This document shows positions 50,229 to 57,741 of a stretch of 64,000 nucleotides of DNA, in pieces; positions within the stretch are counted from its first letter, which is position 1, and each line of letters opens with the position of its first letter. Origin of the DNA: an uncultured Faecalibacterium sp. (GTDB lineage Bacteria > Bacillota > Clostridia > Oscillospirales > Ruminococcaceae). A program made the translations under genes and the position numbers. Location: the NCBI GenBank assembly GCA_934548045.1, contig CAKTEM010000004.1:62001-126000 (forward strand), read 5' to 3'. The notes under the pieces were generated by a model. It was not told the origin of the DNA, did no database searches, and saw only the letters and a program-made list of their open reading frames with translations.

Positions 50229-51626
50229 ATGCAGAAAGAACAGCAGAAACTGACCGAACTGGTCAAGGGCAAAAAAGTCGCGTTCATCGGCGCAGGCGTC
50301 AGCCACAAGACCCTGATCGAGGAGTTTGTGGGTCTGGGTGCCATCGTGACCCTCTGCGATAAAAAGAAGAGCGTCGATGACTTCGGCGATTACGCCGACA
50401 CCATCCGCCGTCTGGGCATCAATCTGAGCCTTGGCGACAACTACATGGACGGCTTCAAGGGGCAGGACATCATCCTGCGCACCCCGGGCTTTGAGTATTT
50501 CCAGAAGCCGCTGCAGGACGCCATCGCCGCCGGCACCATGGTGACGAGCGAGGTCGAGCTTTTCTTCGACTTCTGTCCCTGCGAGATCGTGGGCGTGACC
50601 GGCTCGGACGGCAAGACCACCACCACCACCCTTATCTCCAAATTCTACGAAGCCGCTGGCCGTAAGGTCCATCTGGGCGGCAACATCGGCGCGGCTCTGC
50701 TGCCCATGCTGCCCGACGTGGCTCCCGAGGATGTGGCAGTCGTTGAGCTGTCCAGCTTCCAGCTCATCAGTATGCACAAGAGCCCGAAGATCTCGGTCGT
50801 CACCAACGTGACCCCGAACCACCTCGACCACCACAAGGACATGCAGGAGTACATCGACGCAAAGCGGAACATCTTGCTCCATCAGGAGCCGCCCTGCCGC
50901 GAAGTTCTGGGCTATGAGAACGACATTACCCGGGGAATGAAGGCCGACTGCAAGGGCAAGCAGGTCTGGTTCACCCGTCTGCACACCACCGACAACGGCG
51001 CATTCCTGCGTGACGACGGGATGCTCTGCATGGCAGAGGATGGCGTCGTGACCCCCTTCCTCGCACAGAAGGACGTCAAGCTGCGCGGCCTGCACAACAT
51101 CGAAAACCTGCTGGCCGCTGCCGCCGCTGTCTGGGGTGAGGTGCCGGTCGAGGCCATCCAGAAAGTCGGCAGCACCTTCACCGGCGTGGAACACCGCATC
51201 GAGCCGGTGCGTGTTCTGGACGGCGTTACCTATTATAATGACTCCATCGCATCCAGCCCCACCCGTACCATCGCTGGTCTGCGCAGCTTCGACCAGAAGG
51301 TCATCCTGATCGCAGGCGGCTACGACAAGAAGATCCCGTATGAGCCGCTGGCACCGGAGATCTTGAAGCACGTCAAGACTCTGATTTTGATGGGCGCGAC
51401 CGGCCCTCGCATCGAGAAGGCTGTCCGGGAGCATCCGGATTTCGCAAACAGCGGTCTGGACATCCAGCACGCCGACAACATGCAGCACGCCGTCGAGCTG
51501 GCACGCGCTGCCGCAAAGCCCGGCGATGTGGTCACCATGTCGCCTGCAAGTGCGTCCTTCGACCTCTACCCGAACTTTGAGGTGCGCGGCCGCGACTATA
51601 AGAACATCGTCAACAACCTGAGATGA
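50229..51626 (+). CDS. murD: UDP-N-acetylmuramoyl-L-alanine:D-glutamate ligase
   Basis: 465 residues. ATP loop GVTGSDGKTTTTTLISKF, ELSSFQLISM, TPNHLDHH and the C-terminal GGYDKKIPYEPLA and MSPASASFDLYPNF motifs define MurD. It adds D-Glu to UDP-MurNAc-L-Ala in the cytoplasm. GAGGAGGTTCTG precedes the ATG. Its stop overlaps the next gene by four bases (ATGA). It is separated from other mur genes. Confidence 0.96.
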   Translation: MQKEQQKLTELVKGKKVAFIGAGVSHKTLIEEFVGLGAIVTLCDKKKSVDDFGDYADTIRRLGINLSLGDNYMDGFKGQDIILRTPGFEYFQKPLQDAIAAGTMVTSEVELFFDFCPCEIVGVTGSDGKTTTTTLISKFYEAAGRKVHLGGNIGAALLPMLPDVAPEDVAVVELSSFQLISMHKSPKISVVTNVTPNHLDHHKDMQEYIDAKRNILLHQEPPCREVLGYENDITRGMKADCKGKQVWFTRLHTTDNGAFLRDDGMLCMAEDGVVTPFLAQKDVKLRGLHNIENLLAAAAAVWGEVPVEAIQKVGSTFTGVEHRIEPVRVLDGVTYYNDSIASSPTRTIAGLRSFDQKVILIAGGYDKKIPYEPLAPEILKHVKTLILMGATGPRIEKAVREHPDFANSGLDIQHADNMQHAVELARAAAKPGDVVTMSPASASFDLYPNFEVRGRDYKNIVNNLR

Positions 51627-52378
51627 TCGCGCAGGTAACGAATGAACGCCAGAAACGGCGGTTTCTCAATGCCTGCCGGGGCAAGCTCTGCTTCGCCGCA
51701 AAGATGCCCCTTTCGTTGGAAATGTTCGGCAAGAGCCAGTCCGGCTGGTTCTTTGCCGGGCCGACGCTGGCCGTGGAGCTGAGCGGAAGCACGGCATGGA
51801 TGGCAGGCCACGCGAACCCCGACGAACTGGCGAGCTTTCTGGAATTCTGCGACTGTCACGCGATGGTGCTGGATGAAAGAGACGGCCCACCGCCGACCGG
51901 CTGGAAACGAGAGCGAACCCATTCGGTCTTCGGCCTGACGCCCGGTCAGCAGCTGCCGCTTCCGCCTGTGGATGAGACGCTGTGGCAGAGTCTGACGCTG
52001 GACGAGAACCCACCGGCCTATCCGGTAGCGGAGTTTCTTTTCCCCGACCGCCCGTCCCGACGGGATGATTTCTACTCGGAACTGTGTACCAAGCGCAGCC
52101 GGGGCAGGGTAAAGGTCTGGACGCTGAACCAGGAGGGAAAGCTTATCTGCACCGTCGGGGCATACGCCATCGCCAACGGGCAGGCATATATGGCTTGCGG
52201 CGAGACGGTGGAATCCCTGCGCGGAAAAGGCATCGGCGGACGGCTCATCGTCCAGATGGCGAATGAGCTGTCAGCGGAAGGATACCAGCCGGTGTTCCTC
52301 TGCAGCCCGGAACGAGTCCATTTTTATACAAAGCTCGGCTTCGCAAAGCTGGGCGAATACGCACGCTACGAAAAATAA
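51623..52378 (+). CDS. GNAT family N-acetyltransferase (2)
   Basis: 251 residues. The C-terminal half contains the GNAT acetyl-CoA loop ETVESLRGKGIGGRLIVQMA and PVFLCSPERVHFYTKLGF. The N-terminal half resembles the extra domain of paired GNAT proteins. Substrate unknown. It starts within the murD stop (ATGA overlap), so it is translationally coupled to murD. Confidence 0.85.
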   Translation: MIAQVTNERQKRRFLNACRGKLCFAAKMPLSLEMFGKSQSGWFFAGPTLAVELSGSTAWMAGHANPDELASFLEFCDCHAMVLDERDGPPPTGWKRERTHSVFGLTPGQQLPLPPVDETLWQSLTLDENPPAYPVAEFLFPDRPSRRDDFYSELCTKRSRGRVKVWTLNQEGKLICTVGAYAIANGQAYMACGETVESLRGKGIGGRLIVQMANELSAEGYQPVFLCSPERVHFYTKLGFAKLGEYARYEK

Positions 52379-52399
52379 AAGCTAGGAAAAATATCAGTT

Positions 52400-53665
52400 A
52401 TGTCAATGTTGAACCACTTTTTCGATTTCAAACCCGAGGTACTGGCACTGGATGAAAAGGCAATGGAGCTGTGCCAGCCCTATTTCAAGCACATGGAGGA
52501 GATCCGGGATTTCAACCAGCTCAAGATGCTGAAAGCCTTTGCGGACACCCAGATGTCCTCGACCGATATGCTTGGCACCACCGGTTACGGCCTGTGGGAT
52601 ACTGGCCGCGCCAAGCTGGAGCAGATCTTCGCCGAGGTCATGGGCGCGGAGGACGCCCTGGTGCGCAGCCAGTTCATGAGCGGCACCCACACGCTGGCGG
52701 TCGCTCTGTTTGGCCTGCTCCGCACAGGTGACACTCTGCTGGCAGCGACCGGCCGCCCTTATGATACCCTCGAGGGCGTCATCGGTCTGGACGGCAAGGG
52801 CAAAGGCACCGGTACCTTGATGGATTACGGTGTGCTTTACGACGAAGCACCGCTGAAACCGGACTTTACGCCCGACTATGACCTCATCGCCCAGAAAGCA
52901 CCGGGCGCAAAGGTCTGCCACATCCAGCGCAGCCGCGGCTATCTGCAGCGCAACGCCTTTGATCTGGACACCATCCAGAAAATTGCCGATACCGCCCGTG
53001 CCGCGAACCCGGATATCATCATCTTCGTGGACAACTGCTACGGCGAGTTCACCCAGACCAAGGAGCCGTGTCAGGCAGGCGCAGACCTCGTGGTCGGCAG
53101 CCTCATCAAGAACCCCGGCGGCGGCATCGCGCCCACCGGCGGCTACATCGCAGGCCGTCACGACCTCGTGGAGCAGTGCGCTTACCGCCTGAACGCGCCC
53201 GGCCTTGGCAAGGAGCTGGGCTGCACGCTGGATACGCCCCGTGATATGTATCTGGGCTTCTACTATGCGCCCGGTATCGTCTGCGAGGCCATCAAGACGG
53301 CCATCTATGCTCAGTGCCTGCTGGAACTGCTGGATAAAAATCCCATCCCTCGCTACTGCGACGACCACAACGATATCGTGACCTGCTTCGACGCAGGTAC
53401 GGCAGATGCGCTGATCGGTTTCTGCCGCGGCGTGCAGGCCGCAAGCCCAGTGGACAGCTATGCCGCACCGGAACCCTCCCCGGAACCGGGTTACACCGAC
53501 GAAGTCATCATGGCGAGCGGCAGCTTTACGCAGGGCAGCACCATCGAGCTTTCCTGCGACGGTCCGCTCCGTGAGCCGTACACCTGCTATCTGCAGGGCG
53601 GTCTGAACTTCTCCGCAAGCCGTGCCGGTGTTCTGCTGGCCGTGCAGAAAGCGTATTTTGAGTGA
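52400..53665 (+). CDS. Methionine gamma-lyase family PLP protein
   Basis: 421 residues. It matches the Met_gamma_lyase family (also called aluminium resistance protein) of fold type I PLP enzymes: SSTDMLGTTGYGLWDTGR, ALVRSQFMSGTHTLAVALFG, VDNCYGEFTQ and the PLP lysine in VVGSLIKNPGGGIAP. Members may cleave sulfur amino acids, but function is unsettled. AGGAAAAATATC precedes the ATG. Third gene of a murD-GNAT-lyase group; repeat R5 begins directly after the stop. Confidence 0.87.
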   Translation: MSMLNHFFDFKPEVLALDEKAMELCQPYFKHMEEIRDFNQLKMLKAFADTQMSSTDMLGTTGYGLWDTGRAKLEQIFAEVMGAEDALVRSQFMSGTHTLAVALFGLLRTGDTLLAATGRPYDTLEGVIGLDGKGKGTGTLMDYGVLYDEAPLKPDFTPDYDLIAQKAPGAKVCHIQRSRGYLQRNAFDLDTIQKIADTARAANPDIIIFVDNCYGEFTQTKEPCQAGADLVVGSLIKNPGGGIAPTGGYIAGRHDLVEQCAYRLNAPGLGKELGCTLDTPRDMYLGFYYAPGIVCEAIKTAIYAQCLLELLDKNPIPRYCDDHNDIVTCFDAGTADALIGFCRGVQAASPVDSYAAPEPSPEPGYTDEVIMASGSFTQGSTIELSCDGPLREPYTCYLQGGLNFSASRAGVLLAVQKAYFE

Positions 53666-53755
53666 CCCTCTCAGTCAATACCTGACGGTATTGCCAGCTC
53701 TCCCGGAGGGGAGAGCCATTGGCATGTCGGGCAAGTTTCTGTCGCAAACGCAAGG
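53666..53755 (+). repeat. Modular repeat, copy R5 (short form)
   Basis: CCCTCTCAGTCAATACCTGA, then the GCCAGCTCTCCC..GGGGAGAGCC hairpin, ATTGGCATGTCGGGCAAG and a TTTCTGTCGCAAAC tail shared with R6. It starts at the base after the lyase stop codon. Confidence 0.8.
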
Positions 53756-53812
53756 TGGATAGCCCTGCTGTGTGACGAAACAGCTGTGAAGAAAGAGAGA
53801 ATAAGCGTATCT

Positions 53813-54991
53813 ATGAGAAAACTAGGCGACCGTGTGGGAACCTTCACGGATTCGGTCATTCGGCGGATGACCCGTATCAACAACCAGTATGATTCCATCA
53901 ACCTGTCGCAGGGCTTCCCGGATTTCGACCCACCGAAGGAGCTGCTCGACGCTCTGGCAAAAGCGGCCTACAACGGCCCTCACCAGTACGCGGTGACCTT
54001 CGGCGCAAAGAACTTCCGTGACGCTCTGGCGAAAAAAGCAAGCCAGACGTTGCACCATGAGGTGAACCCGGATACCGAAATTTGCGTGACCTGCGGCGGC
54101 ACCGAGGCGATGATGGCCGCTATGATGACCATCTGCAACCCGGGCGACAAGGTGATGATCTTCTCGCCGTTCTACGAGAATTACGGTGCGGACGCCATCC
54201 TGTCCGGCGCAGAGCCGATTTACATTCCGCTGGTTCCGCCCGAGTATGAGTTCGACCTGAGCTTGATCGAGAAGGGCTTCCGGGAGGGTGCAAAGGCACT
54301 GATCCTCTGCAACCCGTCCAATCCCTGCGGCAAAGTCTTCCGCCGGGATGAGCTGGAAGCCATCGCCAAGCTTGTCATCCAGTACGACGCCTTTGTGGTG
54401 ACGGATGAGGTGTATGAACACATCATCTACGCACCCAACGAGCATATCAGCATGGCGTCGCTGCCCGGCATGTTCGAGCATACCATCACCTGCAACTCGC
54501 TGTCCAAGACATACTCCATCACCGGCTGGCGTCTGGGCTATCTCATCGGCCCGGCGGAAGTCATCGAGGCAGCGCGGAAAGTGCATGATTTCCTGACCGT
54601 CGGTGCGGCGGCACCCTTACAGGAAGCAGCCGTTGCCGGGCTGGAAATGCCGAAGTCCTACTACGAGGGCTTGCAGGCACTCTATACCGAAAAGCGAGAC
54701 CATTTCCTCGCCGGGCTTGACCGCATCGGCCTGAAGCACAATGTGCCGCAGGGAACTTATTTTGTCATGATCGACATCTCGGATTTCCTCGCCCTGCCGC
54801 AGTTTGCCGGTTGGACCGACCTCGAGTTTTGCGAGTGGATGATCCGGGAGATCGGCGTGGCGGCGGTGCCGGGCTCGAGCTTCTTCCGGGAGCCGGTCAA
54901 CCACCTGATCCGGATGCACTTTGCCCGTGGCACCGATGTGCTGGATGAAGCTGTCAACCGGTTAGAAAAATTAACGAATTTGTTAAAATAA
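53813..54991 (+). CDS. Class I/II aminotransferase
   Basis: 392 residues. Fold type I aminotransferase with NLSQGFPDFDPP, VTCGGTEAMMAAMM, CNPSNPCGK, DEVYEHIIY and the PLP lysine in CNSLSKTYSITGWRLGY. It belongs with the aspartate/kynurenine-type branch; substrate not deducible. I start at the ATG at 53813, with GAGAGAATAAG upstream; the frame reaches a GTG at 53786 without a site. It stands alone between repeats R5 and R6, which are in opposite orientation. Confidence 0.92.
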   Translation: MRKLGDRVGTFTDSVIRRMTRINNQYDSINLSQGFPDFDPPKELLDALAKAAYNGPHQYAVTFGAKNFRDALAKKASQTLHHEVNPDTEICVTCGGTEAMMAAMMTICNPGDKVMIFSPFYENYGADAILSGAEPIYIPLVPPEYEFDLSLIEKGFREGAKALILCNPSNPCGKVFRRDELEAIAKLVIQYDAFVVTDEVYEHIIYAPNEHISMASLPGMFEHTITCNSLSKTYSITGWRLGYLIGPAEVIEAARKVHDFLTVGAAAPLQEAAVAGLEMPKSYYEGLQALYTEKRDHFLAGLDRIGLKHNVPQGTYFVMIDISDFLALPQFAGWTDLEFCEWMIREIGVAAVPGSSFFREPVNHLIRMHFARGTDVLDEAVNRLEKLTNLLK

Positions 54992-55020
54992 AAAACAAGG
55001 CCCACGTGGTCGTGTGTTTC

Positions 55021-55097
55021 GCAGAAAGTGAACCGACATGCCAATGGCTCTCCCCTCTGGGGGAGCTGGCAATGCGAAGCATTGACTGAGAGGGCTA
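55021..55097 (-). repeat. Modular repeat, copy R6 (short form, inverted)
   Basis: Read on the minus strand: AGCCCTCTCAGTCAATGCTT, then GCCAGCTCCCCC..GGGGAGAGCC and ATTGGCATGTCGG with the tail found in R5. It is the only copy with this orientation and ends about 18 bases before pepC. Confidence 0.8.
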
Positions 55098-55115
55098 TAA
55101 GAAAGTGTGACGTAC

Positions 55116-56432
55116 ATGAACAAGGTAACTCCCATTGATTCCGAGATGCTGGCCCGGTTCGAGAAGGGCTATGACGCAAAACCGGAACTGCAGGTCATTT
55201 CCAATGCAATTTCTCGCACCAGCCTTGATGACGCGGCCTTTGTTCCGGCTGCGGCGGCAAAGCTGCGGATGGACTTCTCCGTTCTGGTGCCGACCACCGA
55301 GGTCACCTGGCAGAAGCAGAGCGGCCGCTGCTGGATGTTCTCGACCATGAATGTCCTGCGCCAGCGCGTTATCAAAAAGTGCAAGCTGGAGGATTTCTCC
55401 TTCTCCCAGACCTATCTCGCATTTTACGACAAGCTGGAAAAGGCGAACCTGTTCTTCGAGAACATCATCCACTTCGCCGACCAGGATCTGGACGATCGCG
55501 AAACCTTTGAGTTGATGGGTAATCCGCTGCCCGACGGCGGCCAGTGGGATATGGCGATCAGCCTGACGAAAAAGTATGGTCTGGTGCCGAGCTGGGTCAT
55601 GCCCGAGACCACGGCTTCGACCGGCACGGCAAAGTATCTGCCCATCCTGACCCGGAAGATGCGCGAGGACGCGCTGGAACTCCGCAAGCTGGTTCGGGAG
55701 GGCAAAGACCCCTCCGCTCGTCGGGAAGAGATGCTGGCGGAAATTTACAACGCTCTTCGCGTTCTGTACGGCCAGCCGCCCAAGACCTTCGATTTCGAGT
55801 ACACCGATGAGGACAAGGTCTATCACTGCGACCGGAATCTGACCCCGAAGAGCTTTATGGAAAAGTATGTTGGCAACGACTTCGACGATTATGCCGTCAT
55901 CATTTCGTCGCCCATCCACGAGATGAACCGCACCTACTGCCAGCCGTTCATGGGCGACGTGGTCGAGGATAACATGTTCTGGCTCAACCTCTCGCAGGAG
56001 GAGCTGGAAGACCTCACCATCCACCAGCTGCAGGCCGGCGAGGGCGTCATGTTCAGCTGCGACTGCCACCCGGACGGCGACCGCAAGAACGGCTATTGGG
56101 ATCAGGATTCTTTCCAGTACGGCGAGCTGCTGGGTGGCATGACTTTCAACATGACCAAGGCCGAGCGTCTGCTGACCCGTGACAGCACCATGAACCACTG
56201 CATGATGTTCTGCGGCGTCAATCTGGACGAGGACGGCAAGGCCAACCGCTGGAAGATCGAGAACAGCTGGGGCAAGGAGAACGGACAGGACGGCTACTAC
56301 ATCGCCAGCGAGAAATGGTTCAAGGCGAATGTGTACCAGATCACCGTCCGAAAGAGCCTGCTCAGCGACGAGCAGCGCAAACTGTTCGAGCAGGAGCCGC
56401 TCCCGATGAAGCTGTGGGATCCGCTCAGCTGA
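55116..56432 (+). CDS. pepC: C1 family aminopeptidase PepC (bleomycin hydrolase)
   Basis: 438 residues. The papain-type triad is visible: Cys in NQKQ-like QKQSGRCWMFSTMNVLR, His in TMNHCMMFCGVN, and Asn in WKIENSWGKENG. PepC is a cytosolic self-compartmentalising thiol aminopeptidase. The start is uncertain: ATG at 55116 or in-frame GTG at 55107; GAGAGGG at the edge of repeat R6 is the only purine-rich site nearby and fits the GTG better. No clear promoter was seen, so the repeat may have separated the gene from its original one. Confidence 0.93.
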   Translation: MNKVTPIDSEMLARFEKGYDAKPELQVISNAISRTSLDDAAFVPAAAAKLRMDFSVLVPTTEVTWQKQSGRCWMFSTMNVLRQRVIKKCKLEDFSFSQTYLAFYDKLEKANLFFENIIHFADQDLDDRETFELMGNPLPDGGQWDMAISLTKKYGLVPSWVMPETTASTGTAKYLPILTRKMREDALELRKLVREGKDPSARREEMLAEIYNALRVLYGQPPKTFDFEYTDEDKVYHCDRNLTPKSFMEKYVGNDFDDYAVIISSPIHEMNRTYCQPFMGDVVEDNMFWLNLSQEELEDLTIHQLQAGEGVMFSCDCHPDGDRKNGYWDQDSFQYGELLGGMTFNMTKAERLLTRDSTMNHCMMFCGVNLDEDGKANRWKIENSWGKENGQDGYYIASEKWFKANVYQITVRKSLLSDEQRKLFEQEPLPMKLWDPLS

Positions 56433-56522
56433 GAAATGTTGTGATTTTTGGAGAAAAAACCAATCGGGGATTGGATAAAGTGATAAAAATTTCAATTTCC
56501 GGCAAAATTGGTTGAAAATGGA

Positions 56523-56552
56523 TTGACAGTGTTCACTGGGTTGTGATAGAAT
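56523..56552 (+). promoter_or_regulatory. Promoter of the c-di-GMP riboswitch RNA
   Basis: Consensus TTGACA (56523-56528), 18-base spacer, TAGAAT (56547-56552) preceded by TGA (extended -10). Transcription would start near 56559. The following 384-base gap between pepC and cutC holds the riboswitch and two terminators and no recognisable gene. Confidence 0.7.
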
Positions 56553-56574
56553 AAACGTGTGAAAGAAAACCTTT

Positions 56575-56650
56575 GACACGCATGATAGGCAAAGCAGTTG
56601 AAAAGCTGTGACGCAAAGCTAAAGGGCCTGTAAAATGGCAGCCAGTTGCA
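56575..56650 (+). promoter_or_regulatory. Cyclic di-GMP-I (GEMM-I) riboswitch, orphan
   Basis: Conserved core in order: ATAGGCAAAGC, a stem closed by a GAAA loop (GTTGAAAAGC), GTGACGCAAAGCTAAAGGG, CCT, and ATGGCAGCCAGTTGC. These are the two strands that sandwich the ligand and the tetraloop receptor of GEMM-I aptamers. The G equivalent to the one that sets c-di-GMP rather than cGAMP preference seems kept. A terminator/antiterminator pair follows. No gene lies downstream on this strand before the convergent cutC. Confidence 0.88.
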
Positions 56651-56700
56651 CTTAAAAGAGTATCGCGATGTACTTTGAGTGCAGGACGATGCTCTTTTTT
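56647..56700 (+). terminator. c-di-GMP riboswitch expression platform
   Basis: Terminator: AAGAGTATCG (56656-56665) with CGATGCTCTT (56687-56696), then six T residues. Competing antiterminator: TGCACTTAAAAG (56647-56658) with CTTTGAGTGCA (56673-56683). The two share bases 56656-56658 and the space between, so they exclude each other. Confidence 0.75.
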
Positions 56701-56751
56701 CTTTTCCTGATATTGTTATTTCCGAAAATCGTCATGATACAATTCCAAAGC

Positions 56752-56800
56752 AAGACAAACCGGCAGGTGTACCAAAAGCACCTGCCGGTTTGTCTTTGTT
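56752..56800. terminator. Second strong terminator downstream of riboswitch
   Basis: AAGACAAACCGGCAGGTG pairs with CACCTGCCGGTTTGTCTT, followed on the plus strand by TTGTTTATTTTGTTTT. The T-rich side faces rightward transcripts; it can also serve cutC. Confidence 0.85.
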
Positions 56801-56816
56801 TATTTTGTTTTGAAAA

Positions 56817-57584
56817 TCAAAGCGTGTCCAGTGCCTGACGTGCAGCACGGATGGTATCTTCGCTGGTCTGCCAGAGGTCAAACTCGCTGAATCCGGGCAG
56901 ACCCATCGGTACACCCTCCCGGCGGAAAATCATCCGGCTGTCCAGCACCTGTTTGCCGGAGAGGTGGAACGACTTCGCGCCTGTCTCGGCGGCAAGGGCC
57001 GGGATGTTGGCAGGGGAGACGCCTGCACCGACCAGAATCTCGATGCGGCCATTTGCGGCCTCGACCAGCTGCCGGAGCAGGGCGGAACCTGCCGGGGCGT
57101 TTGCGGCCTGACCGCTGGTAAGGATGGTGGACAGGCCCAGCGCGCAGGCATCTTCGAGCGCGGCGAATGGGTCACGGCAGACATCAAAGGCACGATGGAG
57201 CGTCAATGCGACCGGACGCCCTGCCTTTTCCGCAGCATGGGCGGCGGCAGCGTAGATCGTGCGGAGAGCGTCGACGTCCAATGAGCCATCTGGTTTCAGA
57301 ACACCGGTCACGATGCCATCCGCACCGGCAGTGACCAGCTCAGCAGCGGATTCTTCCATCTGTGCCAGTTCGTAGGAGTCATAGCAGAAATCACCGAACC
57401 GTGGACGAAGCAGGGCGCGGACGGGAAGCCCTGTCTCGACCTTGACCTGACGCACCAGCGCAAGGCTGGGCGTTATGCCGCCAACGACTAAATCGGCGCA
57501 GAGTTCCAGCCGGTCGGCACCGCCCTTTTTCGCGGCAATGGCACTTGCTGTGCTGTCAACACAGACTTCGAGGGTGTAGGACAT
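56817..57584 (-). CDS. cutC: CutC family protein
   Basis: 255 residues, TIM-barrel fold. LEVCVDSTASAIAAKKGGAD, LELCADLVVGGITPSLALV, VRALLRPRFGDFCYD and LTLHRAFDV are the CutC signatures. CutC has been linked to copper homeostasis, though the biochemical role is unclear. The start is the ATG at 57584: GGAAGGAG lies ten bases upstream, inside the edge of repeat R7. It follows galT on the same strand across R7 and is probably the last gene of the gal operon. Confidence 0.92.
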   Translation of the reverse strand: MSYTLEVCVDSTASAIAAKKGGADRLELCADLVVGGITPSLALVRQVKVETGLPVRALLRPRFGDFCYDSYELAQMEESAAELVTAGADGIVTGVLKPDGSLDVDALRTIYAAAAHAAEKAGRPVALTLHRAFDVCRDPFAALEDACALGLSTILTSGQAANAPAGSALLRQLVEAANGRIEILVGAGVSPANIPALAAETGAKSFHLSGKQVLDSRMIFRREGVPMGLPGFSEFDLWQTSEDTIRAARQALDTL

Positions 57585-57591
57585 AGAGATT

Positions 57592-57741
57592 ACTCCTTCC
57601 GTCATTGCTTCGCAATGCCACCCATCCTCCCTTTGTCTCTTCGAGACATCTCCCTCCGGCCGGAGGGAGTCTTTCTCAATGAGGGAGGCTTTTCAAGGCC
57701 CCATCTTTGAGGGGGCTGTCACCGGAGGTGACTGGGGGAGT
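57592..57741 (-). repeat. Modular repeat, copy R7 (long form)
   Basis: ACTCC..GGAGT inverted ends, a CATTGCTTCGCAATG hairpin, the CTCTTCGAGA and CTCCGGCCGGAG hairpins and the GGGGGCTGTCACCGG.. GACTGGGGG block, matching R1. One end overlaps the galT stop codon and the other supplies the cutC ribosome binding site, so the element fills the whole galT-cutC space. Confidence 0.85.

Larger units (their letters stand above)
56559..56800 (+). ncRNA. Putative riboswitch-controlled short RNA
   Basis: From the predicted start (near 56559) to the second terminator (56800) is about 240 nt. Termination at the riboswitch would give about 140 nt; read-through would add about 100 nt with no plausible coding sequence (a 34-codon frame at 56733 has no ribosome binding site). 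The read-through product would end before cutC, which is convergent. Existence as a functional RNA is inferred. Confidence 0.35.

Noticed and set aside
56733..56840. 34-codon frame after the c-di-GMP riboswitch as the regulated gene
   Set aside because: No ribosome binding site, and the frame runs through the terminator hairpin and into antisense cutC.
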